NCBI RefSeq assembly: GCF_024713975.1
Contig: NC_091110.1
Coordinates: 4,093,501-4,157,500 of the forward strand
DNA: 64,000 nt
Origin: Paralichthys olivaceus
Lineage: Eukaryota; Chordata; Actinopteri; Pleuronectiformes; Paralichthyidae
Direction: 5' to 3'
Part shown: piece by piece, positions 46,701 through 55,812 of the stretch
Position numbering within the stretch: position 1 is the stretch's first letter
Layout: each line of letters opens with the position of its first letter
Position numbers and translations under genes: made by a program
The notes under the pieces: generated by a model
What the model was told of the DNA's origin: nothing
Seen by the model: the letters and a program-made list of their open reading frames with translations, nothing else
Databases searched by the model: none

Positions 46701-49700
46701 ACTGTTTGCTTTTTACTTTAGCACGGTAAGTAAATTGCATTAGGTGCCAACATTCTTGTTGCATAGCAGGTCTGCTGATGATAGTCCAGTGAGCCACAAC
46801 TGAGATATGAGTGTGCATGTGTGAAAGTGAGTGGACAAATGGAGAAAGAGAGGTGGTGACAATATTGTAGGCGGGGGTTCCATCCATCCGCTCTTGTGCA
46901 CATTTTGAAATTGCCCATAAAATAATGGAATCGCAGGAAATTCTGAAAAATAAATAAATCACACAAAATATATCAAGTATACTTGGCTGAGGTGAAAAAA
47001 ATAAAGTGCAAATGGAAATAAACTTGAATTATTAAGTACATAAAGCATGTGATAAATATTCAAGCCTCTGCTCCATTGAAGATATTGAAAATGCGCAGCA
47101 GCAGGCCGTTCTATTCAATACATCATCTCAATGACACTGGAAAATAGACACTGGCTGTTTATCTCAATGAAATAACTGATATTCATAAAATAAGGGTGGA
47201 TGAAAAGGTGCATTAGTTGACTGTCTTTCCACATTTTGCTTAAACTTTGGTTACAAACAGTTGAGAACTGGGAAAGGAGCATCATATTGATCAAAACGTG
47301 CTCTCTCAATATCACAATGAAAGTGCTGCTGATAGCTATTTGGTGACCAAGAACGAGAAGTGGATTCTAGGACTGTCATGTCCTAACATGCAAGTTGAGT
47401 TTAGCACTATTCAGCCTGAGAAAACTGTTGTTTAACGTCTCCTGTGGCTCTGGAGGAGCTTTGTGGAGTCTGAGAAAATAATCCTGATTATGTCATAGTG
47501 ATGTCATTCGGGTTATCTCTGTTTGGGCTTAAGTCCTAAATTGTTTTTTACAGAAAGCTGTCACCTAGTAAGATGCAACTGAAACGTAGGATCCCTATTT
47601 GTAGAGTTTGACCCAAACAAAGAACTACTCAGGATCATCATCTCGGTCTCTCTGCTTCAGTTTTGACCATTACTCTTAAAATGTGTCTTGGAATCCAACA
47701 GCAGCTCTTAGGCGGAATGAGATTTAACTATAAGCTGATTAATCAGTTGAAAAATAAAATATTTCTCTGCTTCATAAATGGATGAACATTTTAATTTTTT
47801 AAGCAAAACAACAAAAGTCTTCTGTACTTTCTCACCAAATACCCCTAATTGGTTAATTTAATAAAGACATGATTGCTGTCTTTATTTTAGACTTAAGGAT
47901 TCAAAATATCTGATTAACTGTTTCTCAGTCCATCTATGCCTAATGCATCAGAAATATATTTTCTAATATGTTGTTGAAATTGTGCCAAATAACTATAGAC
48001 TGCTTTTTCTTGTTCTTTTGTTTTCTTGGGGTCAAAGGGCAAGGTCACAGTGGCCTCTTGAATGTGATATCTCAAGACCAACTGGAGGGATTTCCTTCAC
48101 CTTTTGATCAGCTGTCACTAAACTCAGATCAGTTAATGAGATTTCAGTGGTTAAAGAGTGACCTTATGTGAATCTGGAAAGACAGTATGTAGAAACATCA
48201 GTTTAGGGGTAAGGGTGAGGCATTTGGTTGTGATGGTTAAGGTTAGGGTACGGGGCTAGGGGCTGCAATATGTCAATGAGTGTCCTCACAACCACAGAGA
48301 GACAAGTGTACATGTGTGTGTGTAAATCATGTTTGGATGAACAAACAATGACTGAAACAATGCTGTCTGCCGTTGATCCAAAAATCTGACTGGGGGCGTA
48401 TCGGGTTCAGATTCATGTTTGTCTCCTCTGCTCTCAGCTGCTCTTCACCTTGTTTTCTCTGGACTCCTCAGCTGGAAAACAAAAACTTTTTAATCGATCC
48501 TGAGCTGATCAATCACTTGATTCATTGATCGTAGTCCTTTCCCCTCCACTGTTTGTGTTGGTCACTCGAAATGGACCACCATTATTCATTGCTGTTTGCT
48601 GCGTAATGTGAGGAAAACGTCATCGCATCAGTGAACATGACTTACACTTCAGTCACGTCAGGTAGACAACTCCTGTGATCCCATGCTGCTTCACAGGGTC
48701 ACATACCTGTCTTTTGTTATTGGATTAAATGAGAGACTCCTAGTGGTCAAAGTTATATATTGGACATTTAAATTCTTCTTTTTGTAAATTAGGTTCTGAT
48801 TAATCTCCTTAATATGCATCAGGAGTGTGACCATTAAAGAAGGAACTGCTTTAATCACTTCATCTTAATGACATTGTATTTGTGTCCCTCTCAGTTGTCA
48901 GAGTGAACCGTGCTGACCCAGAATTCTTTCAGAGCATTGAGACTCATTTCATCACCAAAATGAGTCACGCACAAAATGATTCACAATGAAATGTTGACAT
49001 CTACTGTCGAAAACTAGTGACATATTTAAAAACCAACACTGTAATAGTGTAGTAATTGATCAGAGCCATGAATACTGTGTGTATTCAGAAAGATGTGTAC
49101 ACAGGTAGATGCATTTTTTAAACATTTATTCAGTTTTTACTTGCAAAAGCACGAGGATTTGTTTTGGGGAGTAGGTGAAGGGTAAGGGGTGGGATAGAAA
49201 AGGGTGGCACTGGGCAGAGGATAAAGGGTAGGAAGGGAGAAAGAAGGAGTGGTTAAGGTAAGAAGGAATATAAGGACAAACCCTCATCAACAGTCAAGTT
49301 TTCTTTTCTTCTTCAGATGCTGCTGGTTCTTGTTCTTTGTTTTCTTGTTTGAAGATTTGTGTTCACTCTCCTCTGTCTTGTGCTCCACCTCCATATTTTT
49401 CATCATCTCCAACTGGACTCTTCCTCAGTCTGAGCCAGCTCCACCTCTCTGCTGGCCTCTTCTTCTTCTTCAGTTTGAGCCAGCTCTACCTCTCTGCTGG
49501 ACTCTTCCTCCTTCCTCAGTCTGAGCCAGCTCTAGCTCTCTGCTGCACTCTTCTTCAATCTGAGCCAGCTCCACCTCTCTGCTGCACTCTTCTTCAATCT
49601 GAGCCAGCTCTATCTCTCTGCTGGACTCTTCCTCCTTCCTCAGTCTGAGCCAGCTCTAGCTCTCTGCTGCACTCTTCCTCAGTCTGAGCCAGCTCTATCT

Positions 49701-52700
49701 CTCTGCTGCACTCTTCTTCAATCTGAGCCAGCTCTATCTCTCTGCTGGACTCTTCCTCCTTCCACAGTCTGAGCCAGCTCTAGCTCTCTGCTGCACTCTT
49801 CCACAGTCTGAGCCAGCTCCACCTCTCTGCTGCACTCTTCCTCAGTCTGAGCCAGCTCTATCTCTCTGCTGCACTCTTCTTCTTCAGTCTGAGGCAGCTC
49901 CACCTCTCTGCTGCACTCTTCTTCAGCCTGAGCCAGCTCCATCTCTCTGCTGCACTCTTCTTCAGCCTGAGCCAGCTCCAACTCTTTGCTGGACTCTTCT
50001 TCAGTCTGGAAGCTCCTTATTTAATGTCGCCTCAGCAGTGAAGTCAATATGGTTGGTCTGTTTGCTGTGAGCTTGTCTTTAGAGCCACATTGTCTTTTCC
50101 ACAGCCTCTAGTTTTCTGCTCCAGGTTTTCTTAACCGGAGCAATCTCCTGGTGCAGGTTTAGCTCCAGAGCTGCAGTTCATGATCATTTGCAACCAGCTC
50201 GCCCAGGGCATCAACTTTGAAATCTCAGTTATGGCTTTAAAAAGTTCTTCTCTGACCTCCAGAAAAATATAAACATACATGGAATTCATGAGTAAAACTC
50301 CATCCCACCTTTAACATAACCTGACCACACATTTCTAAAGTTAAAGCAACTTTAGTCTAAGGACAGGACTCCTTGAAACACTTCTACAGAGAATTACATG
50401 TGACCATAGCCAGCATCTCAAATTCATACATATGCTATGAAAACCAAACAGTGTAATAATAGTATTGGGTTATTGAGTTTGTTTGGTTTTAAGTTTGGTT
50501 AACTGCAAACTATTTCTGTTTCAATTAGGTCTTAGATACATGCATGTTTAGTTATGTTACAAGGTCAATTTCAATTCGGAATCCATGAATTACAGACACT
50601 TCAAGAGTGATGGCACATTTTTGCCCAAGAAATCAATTCTAATTCTATTTTTTATTTCATCAGACTATTTTAAAAGTACTGTCCTTCTCAATTGAGCTCA
50701 CTAGATTTCAGAAATTGTTGCAATTGTGATGTATTTACTCAACAAACGTCACGTGTGGTTGAGCTTTAGACAAAACATGAATCAATAGCAGGGTAAAGCG
50801 GGCTGGCTGAGAGTATTTGGAAAAAAAAATCTTACCACAGCGGATTTATGTCAAAGAGAGCGGTCCATCTTCTTCATTAAGTTTTACTTAAGATTGCCAA
50901 ACAGTTAGCTGTTGTCTTCGTAATTGAGCGGTGTTATCTTCACAAATAAGGGCTGTGGTTTTCTCGGTTCAAGGTTGGTGCGCACTGACCAGTATCCTCA
51001 GGCAAAATGTGTGTGTATCTACACAACCAACTTGTCTCAACATATTTCTCAGATGGTTTTTCAATTTGTACATTTTTCCAATTTGACGGTTAAAGAACAG
51101 CAAACTAGATTGTAGGCGATGCAAGTGCTTTGAATCAGACATATTTAAAACGGTAAAATGCACATCAATCCAACCACGACTTCATCAAAGAAACCAGCAG
51201 ACAAAACATGGCTGTTCTGGGAGGATTTGCTGCAGGGAGGCAGTAATTAATGTTAATGTTAATGGTTTTATTTTGGTGTGTCTCATCCCTACTGCTGTCT
51301 GAACATCTAAGCATTCTCATCTTTTCAAGATCTGTTCCAGTGCATCTGAACTCTGTTAAATTCACTCAGTGAGACGATTGGCTGAGAAAATTGACCATTG
51401 AGGGGAAATCAAGTATTTTAGTTAAGGGTTAATTCTTCAACATTTTCAGGCAAATGATGCCAAACGTTGTCTGATTCCAGTTCAGATTTGCTGCTTTTTC
51501 TTGTCATATATGAACATAATTGGTTTTTGGACTTCAGACAAAATACATCTGATGTAAATTTATTTCACAAACTCTGCTTGTACTACAAACAACCTTCTTC
51601 TGAACTTTTTTCATCTTATTGTTGTAATTTAAGAGCAGCGAGATTCTCAATGTGCGTCTTCACTCCTCTGAATTACACAGTTCAACAACGCCCCTGTCAG
51701 GTTGTTATGCTGCATTACACGTACAAGAGCAACTTCATGACAATGCTGACCCTGTGTGGCAAGTGCAGTGACCAGATAGACTACTTTATAAACATCCCGT
51801 CTGTTTGACTTTGTTTATTTTTCTTTGTGAAGTCAGAACCTGTGACAGAGACTAAGAGTTTGAGCACTGTAAAGAATCAAGTAGTCATTACCTGCGACTG
51901 GTCTTTTTCCCTCGATCGTCCTCACTGGGCTCTGTTGTTTTCTCTGTGCCTTTTTCTTTCTTCAGCTTTTTACTGATGAGCTCTCTCATCTTTTCTTTCT
52001 TGTCTGAGTCATATTCTTCATCTGCATCCATGTCACCATCCACATCACCCTCAGCCTCGTCGTCATCTGTCTGCAAGTGGAAATGCACGATCAAATAAAT
52101 TGACATTGGTGGGGCAAGAGAGACATTTGAACAATTCATATTAAAGGGATATCCATTTAACATTAGTATCATTGTCTGACTCACCTCAGCTGTATCTCCA
52201 GATGTCTCTTTCTTTTTCTTCCTTTTACAGAAGGAATATAAAATAATGTTTTCAGGACAAATTAAGGCTTAAATCATTTTTTATGAATTAGTGATGGTGC
52301 ATACTTATCAACTGCTGGAACAGAGCTCAGCCTTGGATCATCTTTCAGAAGGTCGTGGCTGCTTTTGCTTTTTCCCTTTAACGTCTGAGGAAACAATGGT
52401 GAGCAAGGGATTTTGTTTTTACACATTTGGAAAAATTGTTGTATTTCAATGCAACATCAAATCCTTAAAAAACCTGTTTCATTACTATGGAAATTCGTGG
52501 ATGGATGAGACATGGGCCAAGAAAGAACCCATCAAGCTTTGGCATGGATAGAAATGAAAAGGGTGGATCCAGGAATTATTTATCACTTGTGAGATAGAGC
52601 ATGTTTTTGACATTTTAACTCCATATTCAGGGGACTGATATCCATGATTGTGGGCAATTTGGAGCAGATAGAAATAAACATCAGTATCTTGCGGATTTAA

Positions 52701-55155
52701 ATGTGGTTTCATAATGGGTGGGGTTTCCGCGACTTTATAATAACAAACAAATAGAGCTAAAACCTGCAATTCCCACTAGTGAGTAGCAGAGATAACATAT
52801 TGTGGACATGTCTTGGTAGTAGACTTGTATGGTCTGAGTGAAATCTTAATTACTTACATGTATTATACAATAAAATACAATTGTACAGCTGGACACGTCA
52901 AATGTAATTGACATATAATCATTCTTTTTGTGCAAGATATTTCCACATCTCACTATCACCAGATCTTTTGGCACGCAACACCATAATTTGCCAATAACTG
53001 AGATGAACCAATCAGGACCTCCAATGACTTAGTGGAAATTGTGAAACAAGGTCAAGCTATTAACTAAACTTTACAATAACTGTAGAAAACCTACTTGCTT
53101 GATTGTGCAGACTTCACTGCCTAAGTCCTGCACCAACAACAATTCATTCAAATTAAATTAGGTTTTAATGTGTGTATGTAATAAAACTTTTGTCAAACGT
53201 GTGGCTACCCTCAGATGTTACAGTTTCTAGAGTAACTGATGATGAATACTAGTATTTCCAAAGCAATGAATATGTTCAGAGTGTAATGTAATTATATAAC
53301 TCACAAATTCCCTGTGGTTGTAACTGTCATGAGGGTCATTTGCAGAAGAAGACAACATTTTCTAGTCTGACACAGACACGTTTTGTAATTCAGTACCTGG
53401 CTGACTTGATTCACCATCTCCTCTTCCTCTTCCGCTTCCTCTCCAAAAGACAACAGACTGAAGTTCCTACAAACATCAAAATACTGTTGGAACTGAAGCA
53501 TCAATGACAACAATGCTTAGACAAATATTAAATATAATGTAATCACGGAAACTGGTCCATATCTGACAGGGTTCCAGCAGCTGCAGCATAAAGATTGTGT
53601 TACACACAGACAGACAGATGAAATCCGAGCACTCACTTTGTGGCTTTTGACTGTGACTTCTTTCCCTCTTCTTTGTCTTTTTCCTTTTTGGCTTTCTTAG
53701 TTTCACGAGGTATAATGTCATCAAAAGGAGAATGAAGCACCTGGAAAAGTTTGTCAGTGTTTAACACACAGAAGAAGTTATCAATATTATGATGAAAGAA
53801 GAAAACAGTAACGAGAAAATACCTCAGCAGTTCGTATCTTATGGGGATTCAGAGGTCTTTCCTCATGGTCACATTCAACTTCTGTTAATCTCAGCAAATT
53901 ATAAACTGTGTCGCCCGTGACCTGTGGGAAAACAAATAATGGTCAATAATTTACAAGAATCTTACAAAGTTGTCTAAAACGAATTATATACATTTTGCAC
54001 ATGTCAGAAACATTCAAGTGAATCACTTAAGTTCTTCAGGTTTACCTTGCCAAATATGGTATGTTTATTGTTGAGCTCATCTGCACGTCCCAAGGTGAAG
54101 AAAAACTGACTGCCATTATCATGAGGCCCAGCATTTGCCATAGCAACCAATCCTCTTCGAATGAAGCGCAATCTTGAGTGAAATTCATCCTGAAAGTTGA
54201 AAAAGAATACAGGTTGAGGTGATCATCAGGATAAGCAAAGTGAATATGTGCTAAGATTGATTTACACTTAAGAAACTGTGAGTGTTTACATGTATCATAG
54301 AGAATAATGGTATAGAGTAGAGAGCAGTCTGACCTTGAATGGCCGACCGTAGATGGACTCTCCACCTGTTCCTGTTCCAGTGGGATCTCCACCTTGAACG
54401 ATGAAGTCAGGCACCACTCTGTGGAATATTGTTCCATCATAGTAACCTAGAGGGACAGAGACATTATCATTTTCCAGGCATCTGATTTTTGCTAAACGTC
54501 CTCAAAATACCAAGAGAGTTACCTGAAAAGAAAACAGGACACTGTGAAATGTAATAAACCTCGAGAGCAATAACTCTTGACGTGTGTGGAGTAATGCTTA
54601 GTATAAAATCTGGCCTCTCCAAACTGGAAGGTTTTACTGGGTGGATGATTTTGCTGGAGTTTACAGTATGTTGGAAAACAAAGTGAGTCATTGGTCCGGC
54701 AGTGATTTACACATTTATCTTTACCTTCCATGCACAGTTGCACAAAGTTCCTGCATGCTTTAGGAGCCTCCTTGGACCACAACTCGATGTCAATATCCCC
54801 CGCTGAGGTCTTCAACAGGACCTGAGGGAAGATCACAAAGTGAGAAGTTTGTCAAATCTACACGTGGTCTACCAGGCTAATAAACTGTTGTACCAGTGAA
54901 CATCTCATCAGACACAAGTAACGTCGGTTGTAGTGAATACACTGAGGGTGTCAGTGATTTTATTACAATGCAAACTTTCAGATCTGCAGGCGTCGCTACA
55001 TTTTGAAAGCCAGCGTAACGAACTGTACAATTAAAGTATACACACTGAAGGCCTTTCTTAAAAATGCACACAAAAGAAAACTATTGTAATTAGAATTAAA
55101 ATGTCTCGCTCACCTTCCCGCTCGTTGGAGGCTCTTGGATGTAAATGTTGCTCAT
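23823..55155 (-). CDS. cwc27: CWC27, spliceosome-associated cyclophilin, complete
   Basis: Nuclear cyclophilin-family protein of the activated spliceosome. Fourteen coding exons, all GT-AG and in phase, from the transcript start: 55114-55155, 54725-54821, 54334-54446, 54046-54189, 53823-53921, 53637-53740, 53397-53466, 52305-52384, 52185-52221, 51892-52070, 37520-37623, 30384-30490, 30158-30264, 23823-23985. They give 481 residues (human about 472). The start is [14 protein letters not shown] in an AAC-ATG-A context. Residues about 1-166 are the cyclophilin fold ([38 protein letters not shown]). Arg56, Phe61, Gln64 and His127 are kept. The position of the cyclophilin A active-site Trp is Glu122, as in human CWC27, so isomerase activity is expected to be weak. 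After this come acidic and Lys/Glu-rich linkers ([16 protein letters not shown]) and a conserved tail ([20 protein letters not shown]). Divergent from PPWD1; one intron is 14.3 kb. Confidence 0.97.
25730..26150 (+). repeat. Fish dispersed repeat with 'GGTGATCCCCTGACTTTT' motif
   Basis: Contains GGTGCCTGGAGGATCATACC, GATCCCTGACCTTTCATCCA, GCGCCAACATTGGGTCAAC, then a second related block GGTGATCCCCTGACTTTT with GGCACCATCATC and GGTTTATGACCA. I recognise these as parts of a very common teleost repeat. Its class is not certain. Confidence 0.6.
28657..28722. repeat. (CA)n microsatellite
   Basis: About 66 bases of CA repeat with CAGA interruptions, in CWC27 intron 13. Confidence 0.95.
32252..32436 (+). 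repeat. Same fish repeat family as 8554-8683, copy 3
   Basis: Starts TTAAAGGATGAGGTCACG, then ACAGCTCTCATATTTGTGTG, AAATATAAAGCTACAGCTAG and GACAGTTAGCTTAGCC, and ends at GGGATCCGTCCAAAG. The most complete copy in the window. Confidence 0.7.
34414..34745 (+). mobile_element. piggyBac-like MITE, copy 3, with TTAA duplication
   Basis: TTAA at 34410-34413, then AGATCCAGTGTACAAGATTT. The right end is AAATTCTACACACTGGAACCT followed by TTAA at 34746-34749. Ends are inverted repeats. About 330 bases with no coding frame; its interior aligns with the copy at 23019-23325. Confidence 0.8.
36948..36987. repeat. (CA/CT) simple repeat
   Basis: CACACACTCT/CACACACTCA-type tandem units, in CWC27 intron 11. 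Confidence 0.85.
42420..42615 (-). mobile_element. tRNA-derived SINE
   Basis: The minus strand reads TGGCTCAGGGTTTAGCGC (A-box-like, 42589-42606), then GGTTCGATCCC (B-box, 42551-42561), then CCTTGGGCAAGATACTGAAC. The A and B boxes are spaced like a pol III internal promoter. The cloverleaf is not intact, so this is a SINE head and not a tRNA gene. Confidence 0.7.
44725..44800 (+). repeat. Fragment of a fish repeat ('GGCTACTTTATTAGGTAC')
   Basis: TCAGTGGCTACTTTATTAGG followed by TACAGCTGTTAACCCTAACC matches a motif I know from dispersed teleost repeats. Only a short piece is present. Confidence 0.45.
45151..45183. repeat. (CT)n(CACG)n compound microsatellite
   Basis: CT repeat passing into CA and CACG units, in CWC27 intron 10. 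Confidence 0.9.
48010..48180 (+). repeat. Fish dispersed repeat ('GGTCAAAGGGCAAGGTCACAG')
   Basis: GGGTCAAAGGGCAAGGTCAC, AGTGGCCTC and GATATCTCAAGACCAACTGG recall a widespread fish repeat. No second copy is in this window. Confidence 0.5.
48200..48340 (+). repeat. Fish dispersed repeat with GGTTAGGGTA tract
   Basis: GTTAAGGTTAGGGTACGGGG, then TATGTCAATGAGTGTCCTCA, then ACATGTGTGTGTG. This is a common fish repeat that can be mistaken for interstitial telomere sequence. Confidence 0.55.
49125..49130 (-). terminator. AATAAA after the nested glutamate-rich locus
   Basis: TTTATT on + reads AATAAA on the CWC27 strand, 157 bases after the TGA of the lysine-rich tail, and is followed by AAAAAATG. 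Confidence 0.5.
49410..50000 (-). repeat. Minisatellite, about 14 units of 39 bases
   Basis: The core GAGCCAGCTC (once GAGGCAGCTC) recurs about 14 times, mostly every 39 bases. Variants carry +3, +6 or +7 bases in the CTTC-rich part. The 39-base unit encodes 13 residues on the minus strand ([13 protein letters not shown]), open without a stop from about 49981 to 49756. Confidence 0.9.
52185..52221 (-). other. 37-nt CWC27 micro-exon
   Basis: Exon 9 of CWC27 joins phase 2 to phase 0 and adds a lysine run followed by ETSGDTAE. The acceptor is the second AG of AAAAG, without a good pyrimidine tract; the donor is GTGAGT. The frame closes only with this exon included and this exact acceptor. Confidence 0.8.
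52385..53396 (-). other. CWC27 intron 7, 1.0 kb
   Basis: Donor GTACTG at 53396, acceptor CTCAG ending at 52385. AT-rich; no repeat or exon recognised. Confidence 0.85.
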
Positions 55156-55812
55156 GTTGACTCTACAGCAGCGTTTCCGGTTGATGCCAGAGAATGGTGG
55201 GTTTAATTCCGCTTCTTAAAGACACTGAGAATATGTCACGGAAGCTAATGTTGATCAGTTAGTTTGGTTTACAAGTGTCACACTTCATACTTCTCTGTCT
55301 ACAGCCATGTTGGCTTCTGAAGTGAGCTTATTGTTTATTCCTGAGAAAACAGGGGAGTCCGAATAAAAACAATGATACATATTTTTCGGTTTTGTTTATT
55401 TACACAATCACAAATCAAACCAAAATATTCCAAATATATTTTTAGTTTTATTGAATTATTTTCTTACATGGGTGTCGATGTTTAAACATGCTACTAAAAG
55501 GAAAATCCCAAACTATATCGCGTACTCCCCTGTAATCGACTGTTGGTTTGATCCAAGTGTTCCACGATAACAAACTCTCAGAAACAGCGAAGTAGTTCGT
55601 TCCGCTTACATTTCCTTCCGCTAAACTCTGATGCAAACTTTTTTTAAATCCATTAATGAGCAAAACTAAAATGGTGAAAATACATTATTTGCTGTTATAA
55701 ACTTATTTGGGGAAATTAAGGCAGGGTGTTCACAGCAATAAGACAGAATTCAGAAGTTCGTGCGGACGGAAGTACCGTATCTGTGATAGGACCGTGTTGA
55801 GGATCTGAAGCG
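55156..55812. promoter_or_regulatory. Shared divergent promoter region of CWC27 and PPWD1
   Basis: 657 bases separate the two start codons. No TATA box was seen. GGAA/TTCC cores of ETS type occur at 55175-55180 (TTCCGG, 20 bases before the CWC27 ATG), 55207-55212, 55239-55244, 55600-55605, 55616-55621 and 55766-55773 (ACGGAAGT, 40 bases before the PPWD1 ATG). This is the arrangement usual for housekeeping bidirectional promoters. Transcription start sites cannot be placed from sequence. Confidence 0.65.

Larger units (their letters stand above)
49105..50256 (-). pseudogene. Glutamate-rich coiled-coil-like locus nested in a CWC27 intron; broken or alternative exon
   Basis: Not recognised as a known family. 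On the minus strand: an acceptor-like TTTTTCTGGAG ends at 50257, then [15 protein letters not shown] second in-frame piece follows at 50079-50165 ([27 protein letters not shown], stop). Then comes a 39-base repeat array encoding [13 protein letters not shown] units, and a lysine-rich tail [13 protein letters not shown]...KKKRKLDC with TGA at 49287-49289. AATAAA lies at 49125-49130, followed shortly by A-rich sequence. Frames are interrupted between these pieces and by 7-base insertions in three repeat units, so it is probably a decayed gene or retrocopy. An alternative last exon of CWC27 is possible because strand, acceptor and poly(A) signal agree. Confidence 0.4.
37624..51891 (-). other. CWC27 intron 10, 14.3 kb
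   Basis: Donor GTAATG at 51891, acceptor CACAG ending at 37624. It carries a tRNA-derived SINE (42420-42615), repeat pieces (44725-44800, 48010-48180, 48200-48340), a simple repeat (45151-45183) and a glutamate-rich minisatellite locus on the CWC27 strand (49105-50256). The remainder, including 37.6-42.4 and 50.3-51.9 kb, shows only AT-rich sequence and short chance frames. Confidence 0.8.

Noticed and set aside
48225..48260. Interstitial telomere repeat (GGTTAGGGTA)
   Set aside because: Only one or two TTAGGG-like units, embedded in a known kind of dispersed fish repeat.
49249..49648. Open frames on + across the minisatellite
   Set aside because: They are Leu/Ser/Cys-rich translations of the antisense of the repeat and follow from its periodicity.
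49410..50000. CRISPR-like array
   Set aside because: Units are contiguous near-identical tandem copies without unique spacers, in a vertebrate intron; this is a minisatellite.
54519..54836. 105-codon frame on - taken as one exon
   Set aside because: Only 54725-54821 is coding; a GTAA donor follows MEG, and the rest of the frame is intron read-through.
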